A stretch of 22,571 nt of DNA from CALCTE01 sp045627885 (GCA_045627885.1 JAZQOM010000005.1:1-22571); one strand, 5' to 3'; positions 15,350 through 22,480 are shown, numbered from the stretch's first letter. Program-made: numbers and translations. The notes: generated by a model not told the origin, from the sequence alone.

Positions 15350-16261
15350 TTATTTAGTGCCTTTTTCGGCATAATCGGCAGGCACTATTATATTGAGAGA
15401 AGAGCTCAATACTTTAATACTTGCTGTATTTGACGAACCGCCGAATTCTCCGTCAACCGTCCACGGTATATTTTCGTCGAACTCAAATGTCGCGCTTTTG
15501 ATTTTTACGACGGTTATGAGCGGAGATGACATCTTCTGCGAAAGCAGAGTAGATAAAAGACCTTTCCATTCTCCGATATTTTTCGGCATTTTAATTAAAA
15601 TAAGCTCAAGCATTCCGTCATTCATATCTACAGATACATCGGGAAGCTTAAAACCGCCGACGGATTTTGTATTTGATACCATACCGTAAACATAATCACC
15701 TTCGTAAACGGTGCCGTCCGCGTTAACTCTTGCGTGGATTGACTTTATTGACGGAATGGACTTTGCCCCGTCGAGTACATAGGCAAAATGAGCAAGCAGC
15801 TTTTTCTTTGCGTGCGAGGTCGAATACGACACTTCGGTAAAAGCGCCGAATGCGGCGACATAAGTATAGCAGCGACCGTTGAATGAGCCTAAATCACAGT
15901 ATTTGGGAGTACCGAGACAAATGTTGTCGCAAGCCTTGATGACATCCTTCGGAATTTTGAGAGACTTGGCAAAATCGTTTGTCGTTCCCCTCGGAATATA
16001 CCCGAGTGCGGCTCTTGAAGAGCTGCAGGATACAAGTCCGTTAACAGCTTCATTAAGAGTTCCGTCGCCGCCCCAAACGGCAACGGTGTCGTAATATGAT
16101 GCCGAATCGGAAAGCTTTTTCGTCAAATCTCCGGCATATTGGGTGATATAAGTATCAACCTCAAATCCGTTTTTTATAAAAGCATCCGTTACCTTGAACA
16201 TAGCATTGTTTTTCGCACCTTTTCCCGCATTCGGATTAAGCGCAAATAACATTTTTTTCAA
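15350..16261 (-). CDS. YegS/DgkB-type diacylglycerol (lipid) kinase family protein
   Basis: 303 residues. The DAGK catalytic domain shows NPNAGKG at 9-15, the nucleotide-binding WGGDGTLNE (GGDGT at 64-68) and PRGTTNDFAKSL (GTTNDFA at 92-98). The C-terminal beta-sandwich carries the DGMLELILIK block. Family members phosphorylate diacylglycerol or related lipids, recycling DAG to phosphatidic acid at the membrane (DgkB) or acting on undecaprenol-like substrates; the substrate here is not determined. The predicted start is TTG at 16261, with AAAGG about ten bases upstream; an ATG three codons later is badly spaced from that site. It lies 69 bases downstream of the hypothetical gene, with only weak promoter-like sequence between, so the two may be co-transcribed. 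Confidence 0.9.
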   Translation of the reverse strand: MKKMLFALNPNAGKGAKNNAMFKVTDAFIKNGFEVDTYITQYAGDLTKKLSDSASYYDTVAVWGGDGTLNEAVNGLVSCSSSRAALGYIPRGTTNDFAKSLKIPKDVIKACDNICLGTPKYCDLGSFNGRCYTYVAAFGAFTEVSYSTSHAKKKLLAHFAYVLDGAKSIPSIKSIHARVNADGTVYEGDYVYGMVSNTKSVGGFKLPDVSVDMNDGMLELILIKMPKNIGEWKGLLSTLLSQKMSSPLITVVKIKSATFEFDENIPWTVDGEFGGSSNTASIKVLSSSLNIIVPADYAEKGTK

Positions 16262-16330
16262 AAAATCACAGCCTTTTTAATTTATTCTACTATATTTTAC
16301 ACTTTTAATCGGAAAAGTAAAGACCTTCGG

Positions 16331-16768
16331 CTAATTTTTGTTAACCTTTACAACGCCGGTGACATAGACGCAGTTTTCTTTAGCTCTGAAAATTTTTGAC
16401 GGCTTAAAGCTCACATTCAAAGGCGGAAGTTCTGAATCGTCATCGGTCAGTATACTTGTGCAGAGATAGGGAAGATTAAGATAGAATTCCCCGTATGCTG
16501 TGCTGTTTTCGCGCTTTACCGATATTACGACATTTCCGCAGAGGTTTTCCGTAATTATCTTAGATGTTCCGGTGAGAATATAGACTTTTCCGAGAGGTCT
16601 GTTTATAAACATTCTCCAGCCTTTTTTCAAATAGCGCCTCGAAATATACAGTCCGGAGTAATCAACTTCAAAAGAATCGTTTTGCATAATCGTAAAACTT
16701 GTGTCGATTTTTACGCAAATTTCTTTTTCCTGAGGTAAAAGACAAAGTGTATCTCCTTTGTACGGCAT
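16331..16768 (-). CDS. Hypothetical protein, 145 residues
   Basis: Not recognised. The frame is intact, and GAGGTG lies seven bases before the ATG, so it is very likely a real gene. The protein has no signal peptide or membrane helix and appears beta-strand rich, with alternating hydrophobic patterns (KVYILTGTSKII, NVVISVKREN, CVYVTGVVKVNK). The N-terminal phrase MPYKGDTLCLLPQEKEICVKI resembles the start of a small beta-barrel fold. It is transcribed away from the coiled-coil gene across a 133-base region with a tandem repeat. A TATAAT at 16799-16804 on the minus strand could serve it, but no good -35 is present. Confidence 0.7.
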   Translation of the reverse strand: MPYKGDTLCLLPQEKEICVKIDTSFTIMQNDSFEVDYSGLYISRRYLKKGWRMFINRPLGKVYILTGTSKIITENLCGNVVISVKRENSTAYGEFYLNLPYLCTSILTDDDSELPPLNVSFKPSKIFRAKENCVYVTGVVKVNKN

Positions 16769-16812
16769 GACGCACCTCGTTTATGGCATTTGATATATAT
16801 TATATTCATTTC

Positions 16813-16848
16813 GGCGCAAATTGAAATATGTTGGCGCAAATTGAAATA
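16813..16848. repeat. Two tandem direct repeats with 20-bp period in a divergent promoter region
   Basis: The 16-bp unit GGCGCAAATTGAAATA occurs at 16813-16828 and again, unchanged, at 16833-16848. The second copy ends four bases before the -35 element of the coiled-coil gene. The first overlaps the zone where the -35 of the divergent hypothetical gene would be. The 20-bp phasing is near two helical turns, as in tandem regulator sites. Confidence 0.7.
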
Positions 16849-16852
16849 AAAC

Positions 16853-16881
16853 TTGTTTTTTTACGGACGCCGTGGTAAAAT
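16853..16881 (+). promoter_or_regulatory. Promoter of the coiled-coil / fumarase-beta pair
   Basis: TTGTTT (16853-16858), a 17-base spacer, and TAAAAT (16876-16881) preceded by TGG (extended -10). The spacer contains a small inverted repeat, ACGG-acg-CCGT (16863-16873). The direct repeats lie immediately upstream. AAAGGGG at 16887-16893 is the ribosome site. Confidence 0.65.
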
Positions 16882-16901
16882 AATCAAAAGGGGATGTGTT
16901 T

Positions 16902-17216
16902 ATGGAAAGATTCAGAACAGAATTATTCGGCTTCAACAAAGAAGATGTCAGCCGCTATATACAAAAGCTTTCACGCAGTGCAAAGGACTACGATAACACC
17001 AATTCAGAAAGATGCGCCGAGCTTGAAAAAGAGCTTGCAGAATTTGCAGAAAAGCTTTCGGATATTTCGGCAAAGCTCGAAAAAGCCAACAAAGAGCTTG
17101 ACGAAAAGAATAAACAACTGCAAAAATATGCAAATGCTTATACGGAGTTATGCTCAAAGATAACAAACGCGATAAAAGATTCTGAAGAAGCGGTTTTGAA
17201 TAATGAGAACATATAA
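16902..17216 (+). CDS. Small DivIVA-like coiled-coil protein
   Basis: 104 residues. The N-terminus, FRTELFGFNKEDVSRYIQKL, resembles the start of DivIVA/GpsB-type domains and of short clostridial proteins with the pattern FGYNKxxVDxYI. From about residue 36 a heptad-rich, Glu/Lys-rich helix runs to the end (ELEKELAEFAEKLSDISAKL and onward), a probable coiled coil. No membrane helix is present. DivIVA-like proteins bind membranes at curved sites and recruit partners; that role is inference here. ATG 16902 is chosen over GTG 16896, because AAAGGGG is nine bases before the ATG but only three from the GTG. The 3' end overlaps the fumarase-beta start by 14 bases, so the two are translationally linked. 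Confidence 0.75.
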   Translation: MERFRTELFGFNKEDVSRYIQKLSRSAKDYDNTNSERCAELEKELAEFAEKLSDISAKLEKANKELDEKNKQLQKYANAYTELCSKITNAIKDSEEAVLNNENI

Positions 17217-17736
17217 TACCGATAACATAAGAGAGTGGATTACAACGCTTGACGCAGGCGATGAATTTCTTTTGACGGGTACGATTCTCGTCGCAAGAGA
17301 TGCCGTTCACAAAAAGCTTGCAGAGCTCATAAAAGCAGGTAAACCCTTGCCCGAGGATATTCAAAATAAAATAATTTATTATTGCGGCCCCACTCCGCTC
17401 ACCGATGACGGGAGGGTATTGTCGGCAGGACCGACAACATCATCGAGAATGGATGTATATACTCCCGAACTGATGGAAAAATTCGGGCTTGCCGCTACGA
17501 TAGGCAAAGGTCAGCGTTCCGATGAGGTCACCGAAGCGATAGTCAGATGTAAAGGCGCATATTTTATTACATACGGCGGATTCGGCGCGGTAATAGCGGA
17601 TAGGATAAAGAAATGCGAAGTGCTTGCATTCGCGGAGCTTGGTTGTGAAGCTCTTATGAGAATGACGGTGGAAAGTTTTCCGCTCATAGTCGGGGTAGAC
17701 AGCAGAGGAAATTCAATATATAAAAAAGGACGGTAA
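17203..17736 (+). CDS. Fumarate/tartrate hydratase beta subunit (class I, Fe-S hydro-lyase C-terminal domain)
   Basis: 177 residues, the normal size of the separate beta subunit (FumB/TtdB type). Family blocks are GDEFLLTGTILVARDAVHKKL, CGPTPLTDDGRVLSAGPTTSSRMD, TIGKGQRSDEV, YFITYGGFGAV and ELGCEALMRMTVESFPLIVGVDSRGN. In two-subunit class I fumarases or tartrate dehydratases, the alpha subunit carries the 4Fe-4S cluster and the beta subunit completes the active site. Normally alpha directly precedes beta. Here the preceding gene is the coiled-coil protein and no alpha subunit is visible in the window, so the partner must be encoded elsewhere. The start lies inside the upstream gene with only a weak GAAGCGG ribosome site. 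The terminator overlaps the stop codon. Confidence 0.9.
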   Translation: MRTYNTDNIREWITTLDAGDEFLLTGTILVARDAVHKKLAELIKAGKPLPEDIQNKIIYYCGPTPLTDDGRVLSAGPTTSSRMDVYTPELMEKFGLAATIGKGQRSDEVTEAIVRCKGAYFITYGGFGAVIADRIKKCEVLAFAELGCEALMRMTVESFPLIVGVDSRGNSIYKKGR

Positions 17737-17750
17737 ATTTTTACCGTCCT
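17727..17750. terminator. Shared convergent terminator overlapping both stop codons
   Basis: A perfect 11-bp stem, AGGACGGTAAA / TTTACCGTCCT, with a two-base loop. It has six A on the left and AATTTT on the right. It contains the TAA of the fumarase-beta gene and most of the TAG of the convergent small gene, so it likely terminates both transcripts. Confidence 0.88.
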
Positions 17751-17946
17751 AATTTTGTGTTCTTACACGCTTATATTCGTCGTTGTATTGGAAATACGGG
17801 CAACCGAAATCCCTTTTTTGCATAAAAGAAAGCATTTCGTCTTCGTCAAGGTCCATTTCACATTCGAGAGTATCGTTTTGCTCGTCAATGGAACAATGAA
17901 TACACAAATCACAGCGTACGCTTAATTCTCTGTCCGTAAAAATCAC
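17749..17946 (-). CDS. DUF6472-like small cysteine protein
   Basis: 65 residues. The pattern CDLC (12-15), then Cys29 in LECEMDLDEDEM, then CPYF at 49-52 followed by NDEYKRVR matches small clostridial proteins that I recall as DUF6472. Cys12, Cys15, Cys29 and Cys49 could bind zinc; Cys18 is extra. Function is unknown. The GTG start is one base past the TPM gene stop, with GGAAAG upstream; another start within the first ten codons cannot be excluded. It is the last gene of the SPFH/zinc-ribbon/TPM operon, which may be incidental, since such small genes often move with housekeeping neighbours. Confidence 0.8.
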   Translation of the reverse strand: MIFTDRELSVRCDLCIHCSIDEQNDTLECEMDLDEDEMLSFMQKRDFGCPYFQYNDEYKRVRTQN

Positions 17947-17947
17947 C

Positions 17948-18673
17948 TCAGAACTTTCCGTGAGAGCCGCTTGAAATTCTGCCGCCGCCGAAAGATGAAC
18001 CGCCTCTGCCGGAGCTTGACGATTGTGTGTTTCTCGGCACGGCTACAACATTACTGTATAGGTAAATATCCTTGCTGTTTGTAAGATTCAAGCTGTTTTT
18101 GCGTACATAGTTTTTTGCGGAATTGACCGCTTTGACGGTTTTGAGCTTTGATTTCATGGCAAATACCGTAATAAGCGCGGCTATAATACCGATTGCAATT
18201 CCGATAAGAACGGCTTTAACAACATTAGAGGCACTGCTTTTAACCGAATTTCTTACTGAATTCGCATATTCTTCAAAGCCATAGTAATAGTCACCATACG
18301 AAAAATAGCTTAAAAAATCGTCGGAAATGTTTTTGCACTTTGCGGAATTAGTGTAATATGCGTAATCTCTCTGCGACATCGAAAGTACGAGTAATGCGCC
18401 TTTGTTTGATTTTCCGTATCCGAGAGAATTGTCGTTAAAATATGATTTTGCAAAAGCATCAATATTGCCTCCGCCGTAATCCTCAACCGTCAGAATATAT
18501 ATGCCGACACCGCATTCTTCTGCCGTTTCGGATATCATTGATTCAAGCTGTGATTCGTTGTCGTTTGATAAAATATCGGCTTTGTCGACGACATAATCGG
18601 TTGATGAAGCGCTGACGGGGAAGACCGAAAGAAGTGAAACGATAAGTACAGCCAAAATAATCCTAATCTTCAT
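17948..18673 (-). CDS. TPM domain protein, secreted or membrane-anchored (YdjH/YgcG-like)
   Basis: 241 residues. A signal peptide (1-22, ending VSA) is followed by a TPM domain (about 26-135) with VVDKADILSNDNESQLESMI, a VGIYILTVEDYGG segment and GKSNKGALLVLSMSQRDYAYY. Then comes a membrane helix (about 152-173) and a Ser/Gly-rich C-terminus (SSSSGRGGSSFGGG) typical of the YgcG family. The TPM domain therefore faces outside. Some TPM proteins act in photosystem II repair or as phosphatases; here the likely role is in the membrane-stress cassette with the two upstream genes, as for B. subtilis YdjH. It starts 11 bases after the zinc-ribbon gene stop. Confidence 0.88.
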   Translation of the reverse strand: MKIRIILAVLIVSLLSVFPVSASSTDYVVDKADILSNDNESQLESMISETAEECGVGIYILTVEDYGGGNIDAFAKSYFNDNSLGYGKSNKGALLVLSMSQRDYAYYTNSAKCKNISDDFLSYFSYGDYYYGFEEYANSVRNSVKSSASNVVKAVLIGIAIGIIAALITVFAMKSKLKTVKAVNSAKNYVRKNSLNLTNSKDIYLYSNVVAVPRNTQSSSSGRGGSSFGGGRISSGSHGKF

Positions 18674-18684
18674 ATTTCACCTCA

Positions 18685-19770
18685 TCAGCCGAGTATCAGC
18701 TTGATTATCAGCGCGGCTATGGCCGAAACCGGTACAAGAACTGCCGCAAACACGGCAAATGCTTTTGCAACACTTGTCGGAAGATTGCCGACGAACTTTC
18801 CGGTCTGCCCGTTCATCATAAACTGATAATTCTTGTCGTTGTATTTTGCATTCATTACCCAAACGGGAAGCAGAGCATATTTTACCGCAGCGTTTTTTAT
18901 CTGAATGCTCGCGGATTCCGTTTCGCAGGTTGCATATCCCGATGTTGTTGTACCGAATTCGCTGACCGTACTGTTTTTTATTCTTGCGTTTGCGGTTTCG
19001 GAGCACTCGTCCGAAGACAGGTCGTATTTGTCTGCAAGATATCCTGCGAGATATGCGGTTTGAAAATCAACTGCTTCATCGTAGTTAAACGGCTCGAGCG
19101 ATTGCATATAGGTATCGTCCATCTTGATTGAGCCGTCAACGGGAACTTTGTCAAAGCCCAAAGAGCCCTCGCGTACAAGACAATAATGAGAAGTCTTCGT
19201 GTAAACATTACGCGAATCAGCCCAGGTTGAGACCGTTGTTGCTTTGTACCTTATGCTTGCATCGGCATCGCAGTCATAAAGCCAAAACGGAACATATACT
19301 CCCATAACCGAGTCAATAGTCGCAGTGCTTTTGAATGTATCGGGGAGAAGTATTTTTCCTTTAAGATAAGACTTAAAAGCGAGCTTTGCCGCATCCTTGT
19401 TTATCTTAAAAGGAATAACAAGGTCAGGCTTGAGCTGTCCGGACAAATGGCTTGAAATAATGGCGGGATTTCCGCAATAGGGACAAGTTGTTGCGGCGGT
19501 GTTTATATCGCCGATTATCTCACCGCCGCACGATGTGCATACATAGGAACGGACGCCGTTTTGCTCGGCGTCGTTCCATTCGTCGGCAGTATTGCAGTTC
19601 TGCCAGTTAACATCTTCCGGCTTTTCCGTATTCAAGACATCGTCGTACTGCTTCATAGATTCGAGGTCGAGCTCGGTGTCGCAGTACGGGCACACCATTT
19701 TCTGCTCGTCTGCGTCGAAGCTTATCGCAGCGCCGCACGACGGGCACTTGAATTCAAAAATATCAGACAT
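18685..19770 (-). CDS. Zinc-ribbon membrane protein (YdjG-like)
   Basis: 361 residues. There are two zinc ribbons: Cys9, Cys12, Cys27 and Cys30 (CPSC...CPYC), and Cys78, Cys81, Cys96 and Cys99 (CTSC...CPYC). A middle domain contains VMGVYVPFWLYDCDADA, and a C-terminal segment (LLPVWVMNAKYNDKNYQFMM) precedes one hydrophobic helix near the end (about 336-358). Proteins of this build are often labelled TFIIB-type zinc ribbon, but that refers only to the fold. The operon order of SPFH protein, zinc-ribbon protein and TPM protein matches B. subtilis YdjI, YdjG and YdjH, which work with PspA in membrane stress; that link is inference. It begins 7 bases after the SPFH gene stop. Confidence 0.88.
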   Translation of the reverse strand: MSDIFEFKCPSCGAAISFDADEQKMVCPYCDTELDLESMKQYDDVLNTEKPEDVNWQNCNTADEWNDAEQNGVRSYVCTSCGGEIIGDINTAATTCPYCGNPAIISSHLSGQLKPDLVIPFKINKDAAKLAFKSYLKGKILLPDTFKSTATIDSVMGVYVPFWLYDCDADASIRYKATTVSTWADSRNVYTKTSHYCLVREGSLGFDKVPVDGSIKMDDTYMQSLEPFNYDEAVDFQTAYLAGYLADKYDLSSDECSETANARIKNSTVSEFGTTTSGYATCETESASIQIKNAAVKYALLPVWVMNAKYNDKNYQFMMNGQTGKFVGNLPTSVAKAFAVFAAVLVPVSAIAALIIKLILG

Positions 19771-19777
19771 TTTAAGT

Positions 19778-21076
19778 TTACTTTATATCGTTTTCATCAA
19801 ATTTATCGCCGCATTCGGGGCAGAATTTGGGAGGATTTGCGGGGTCTTCGGGCTCCCAACCGCATTTGTCGCATTTATAAATCGGAGCGCCCGCAGGTTT
19901 TTTTGCTCCGCAGTTTGAGCAGAATTTGCCCTTATTTACTGTTCCGCATGAGCACGCCCAGCCGTCTGCATTCGGCTTTTTAGCACCGCATTCCGTGCAG
20001 AAATTACCGCTTACGGTTGCGCCGCAGGAGCATTTCCAGGTGTTTGCCGCAGGAGCGGCAGCCTGTTTTTCTGCAGCCATTGCATAGAATCCCTGAGCAT
20101 CGGCTCCGGCTATGTTGTTTGCCATTCCCATACCCATAAAGCCTGCCATTGAACCGTTTGCGTTTGATGCAGCTGCTTTCAGAGCGTCCGCCTTTGCGCC
20201 GACGAGAGTTGCGCCTGCCATTGACGGGTCGCGGTACATTGCATTCTTCTGTGCGTCCTTGATGAGCTGCTGGTCTTCTTCGGGAAGCGTAACCGAGCCG
20301 AATGCAACCGAAACGACTTTAATTCCGCGGAGCTCGCCCCATTTTGACGAAAGAGCCGCGTTCATCGCGTCTTCCATTTCGGTATTGTGCGCGATAATCT
20401 GATTCGGTCTGATTTCGAGGTCGGAGAGCTTTGCAAAAGCCGGCTGAAGAGCGCTTATAAATTCCGTTTTAAGCTGTCCGTCAATCTCGTCGCGGGTATA
20501 TTTGCTCGAAACATTTCCGCATACATTTGTGTAGAAGAGCAGAGGGTCGGCAATTTTATATGAGTACACACCGTTGCAGCGGAGCGATACATCTATATCA
20601 AGACCGATTCTCGAATCGACAACACGGAACGGAACGGGATTTGCCGTGCCGAATTTATTGTCAATGAGCTCCTTTGTGTTAAAATAATATACTCTCTGGT
20701 CTTTTCCGGTGTCGCCGCCGTATGTAAATCTTTTGCCTATTGTCTTAAATGTATCGATTATGCTTTTGCCGAGTGAACCTGCAAATATGGACGGCTCGGT
20801 TGATTTGTCGTATGTGTATTCGCCGGGCTCTGCGCAGACTTCTACAATCTTGCCCTGTTCAACTATCATCATACACTGACCGTCGGCAACAGCTATACCG
20901 GAACCGTTTGAAATGATGTTGTCATTTCCTTTGGTATTGGAAGAGCGGTTACCTATTTGCTTTTGACCTTTTACCATAATGGTATCCTTGTCCATTGATT
21001 CGCAGTAGAAAAATTCCTTCCACTGGTCGGCAAGAGTACCGCCGAGTGAACCGAGAGCAGCTTTGATAAGTCCCAT
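19778..21076 (-). CDS. SPFH/virion-core-like protein with three C-terminal zinc ribbons (YdjI-like)
   Basis: 432 residues. The N-terminal part (1-280) is the SPFH, virion-core-like domain, with QWKEFFYCESMDKDTIMVKG, GSGIAVADGQCMMIVEQGKI, GEYTYD, YYFNTKELIDNKFGT and SVAFGSVTLPEEDQQLIKDAQ. A Gly/Ala/Met-rich linker (285-345) leads to three ribbons: Cys349/351/360/363, Cys375/377/386/389 (both CxC...CxxC) and Cys402/405/419/422. There is no signal peptide. In B. subtilis, YdjI helps recruit PspA to the membrane. It is the first gene of its operon, with AGGAGA before the ATG and a strong promoter. The repeated ribbons suggest protein-protein docking with the zinc-ribbon partner. Confidence 0.9.
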   Translation of the reverse strand: MGLIKAALGSLGGTLADQWKEFFYCESMDKDTIMVKGQKQIGNRSSNTKGNDNIISNGSGIAVADGQCMMIVEQGKIVEVCAEPGEYTYDKSTEPSIFAGSLGKSIIDTFKTIGKRFTYGGDTGKDQRVYYFNTKELIDNKFGTANPVPFRVVDSRIGLDIDVSLRCNGVYSYKIADPLLFYTNVCGNVSSKYTRDEIDGQLKTEFISALQPAFAKLSDLEIRPNQIIAHNTEMEDAMNAALSSKWGELRGIKVVSVAFGSVTLPEEDQQLIKDAQKNAMYRDPSMAGATLVGAKADALKAAASNANGSMAGFMGMGMANNIAGADAQGFYAMAAEKQAAAPAANTWKCSCGATVSGNFCTECGAKKPNADGWACSCGTVNKGKFCSNCGAKKPAGAPIYKCDKCGWEPEDPANPPKFCPECGDKFDENDIK

Positions 21077-21108
21077 AATTATATCTCCTTTTGTTTGTTT
21101 TCAATCAT

Positions 21109-21137
21109 ATTATAGCATATCGGTAAAAAAGTTGCAA
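21109..21137 (-). promoter_or_regulatory. Sigma-A promoter of the SPFH/zinc-ribbon/TPM operon
   Basis: On the minus strand: TTGCAA (21132-21137), a 17-base spacer, and a perfect TATAAT (21109-21114) preceded by TGC (extended -10). AAGGAGA at 21084-21090 is the ribosome site. I see no sigma-W-type TGAAAC/CGTA pair, unlike the B. subtilis pspA-ydjGHI operon. Confidence 0.82.
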
Positions 21138-21151
21138 TATGTTATTTGTGT

Positions 21152-21171
21152 CATAATTTTGTCAAATTATG
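21152..21171. promoter_or_regulatory. AT-rich inverted repeat upstream of the SPFH operon promoter
   Basis: CATAATTT and AAATTATG form a perfect 8-bp inverted repeat around TGTC. It lies one base past the ElyC-like gene stop and is centred about 60 bases upstream of the predicted SPFH operon transcript start. It may be a regulator site or a weak terminator; the stem is too AT-rich for a convincing terminator. Confidence 0.4.
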
Positions 21172-21172
21172 C

Positions 21173-22411
21173 TCAGATTATATTTGCAAAGAATCCGACA
21201 CAGCTTATCACGGCGCATACGGCGGCAATTATCGCCGCTGCCGCGATGTGAAGCTTTAATGTGATTTTAATTATTCCGAAGAATTCGCGTATAAAGCCGT
21301 TGGGCCAGAAATACCACTTTGTATCTGCGGCAATTCCTTCGGCGTCAAGACCTATTTCCCGAGCTATTATGCCGCTTCTCAAGATATGATAGTTAGTTGT
21401 TGAAAATGCGACCTTTGCCCCCGGATGAATACCATCGATTATTTTTTTGGAAAACTTCATATTTTCCAATGTATTTGCCGAAGCTTTTTCCGGCATAACC
21501 TCATAATCTTCTGCGCCATGCGAAAGAAGATAAAGCTCCATAGCCGAGCCCTCGCTCATTATTTCGTTTGCGCCTTTTCCGCCGGACGGAATGTATTTTA
21601 TAGGCTTTCCCGTTGCGATTTCCTGGTCCCAAGCGAACTTTATCGCTCTGTTGACTCTCGTTTTCAAAAGCGGCAGAAGACCGCCTCTTTTGTCAATAGA
21701 ACAACCGAGTATTATTATATAGTCTTTGTCATATTTCGGAACAGCTCGCACCGCTTTCCAACCCAGAATAACTGTTGCCGCAAAGATGCACTCGAAGTAG
21801 CAAATCATTATAAGAAGAAACATCGGTATAAGCGTATTGAGAACTGTAAACACAGGGTCAGCGGTAATGCCTCTCGGCACGAATACCTTATTTTTAAGCA
21901 GATATGAGATAAAGTATACAAGAAATGTTCCGCCGATATAGAATACCGCCAATATCAGGCAAAGAGCATTGTGCAGACATAAGCCCTCGTGTTTAATAAG
22001 AGATATGTTGCTTATTCCGAGTACAAGGCATACCGCAATCATTACAAATACAGCGTAATACGAAAAATGCTTCGGAAAATCTTTAATTATTTCAAATACA
22101 AATTTAGCCGTCATATTTCCCGAGAATGCGCAAAATGTAAGCTGAATATCTATTACAACCGCAAATATTATGCTGAAAATCAGCCATCCGATAAGTGCTA
22201 TATTTTTGTATGAATACAGCGTTTCCGCCATTGAACTCTTAAGCTCAAGCGCGAGAATTATTATCGAAATAACAAGGCACAAAGCTGTGCAGAGAAGAAT
22301 TGCAAACGGAAAAAACGGCGCTTTGTACGAAAAAATTCCGTATAATGCCGTAGCTGTGACCATTATCGCTTCTGCGCAAAGGGCGAAAATATGTATTCTG
22401 CTTTTTTTCAT
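21173..22411 (-). CDS. YdcF/ElyC-family (DUF218) membrane protein
   Basis: 412 residues from the chosen start. About six membrane helices fill the first 225 residues. A DUF218 domain follows, with DYIIILGCSIDKRGGLLPLLKTRV, IPSGGKGANE, SEGSAMELYLLSHG, EKASANTLENMKFS and STTNYHILRSGIIA, and a last hydrophobic helix is near the C-terminus. ElyC in E. coli affects envelope biogenesis and the lipid carrier; the activity of the domain is not settled. An ATG at 22447 is in frame but lies in the promoter. ATG 22411 has CAGGTGG six bases upstream and gives a normal MKKSRIH start. It is monocistronic and the first gene read leftward from the right edge. Confidence 0.88.
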   Translation of the reverse strand: MKKSRIHIFALCAEAIMVTATALYGIFSYKAPFFPFAILLCTALCLVISIIILALELKSSMAETLYSYKNIALIGWLIFSIIFAVVIDIQLTFCAFSGNMTAKFVFEIIKDFPKHFSYYAVFVMIAVCLVLGISNISLIKHEGLCLHNALCLILAVFYIGGTFLVYFISYLLKNKVFVPRGITADPVFTVLNTLIPMFLLIMICYFECIFAATVILGWKAVRAVPKYDKDYIIILGCSIDKRGGLLPLLKTRVNRAIKFAWDQEIATGKPIKYIPSGGKGANEIMSEGSAMELYLLSHGAEDYEVMPEKASANTLENMKFSKKIIDGIHPGAKVAFSTTNYHILRSGIIAREIGLDAEGIAADTKWYFWPNGFIREFFGIIKITLKLHIAAAAIIAAVCAVISCVGFFANII

Positions 22412-22442
22412 TGAAAACCACCTGTAATAATCATTCAATATC

Positions 22443-22471
22443 AGCATAGCATTTCAGAAGAATATTGTCAA
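22443..22471 (-). promoter_or_regulatory. Sigma-A promoter of the ElyC-like gene
   Basis: On the minus strand: a perfect TTGACA (22466-22471), a 17-base spacer, and TATGCT (22443-22448) preceded by TGC (extended -10). The predicted transcript starts near 22436, which decides for the ATG at 22411. Confidence 0.78.
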
Positions 22472-22480
22472 TCAAAATCA

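Noticed and set aside
22412..22447. A longer ElyC-like start at ATG 22447
   Set aside because: It falls in the -10 region of a TTGACA/TATGCT promoter; CAGGTGG points to ATG 22411.
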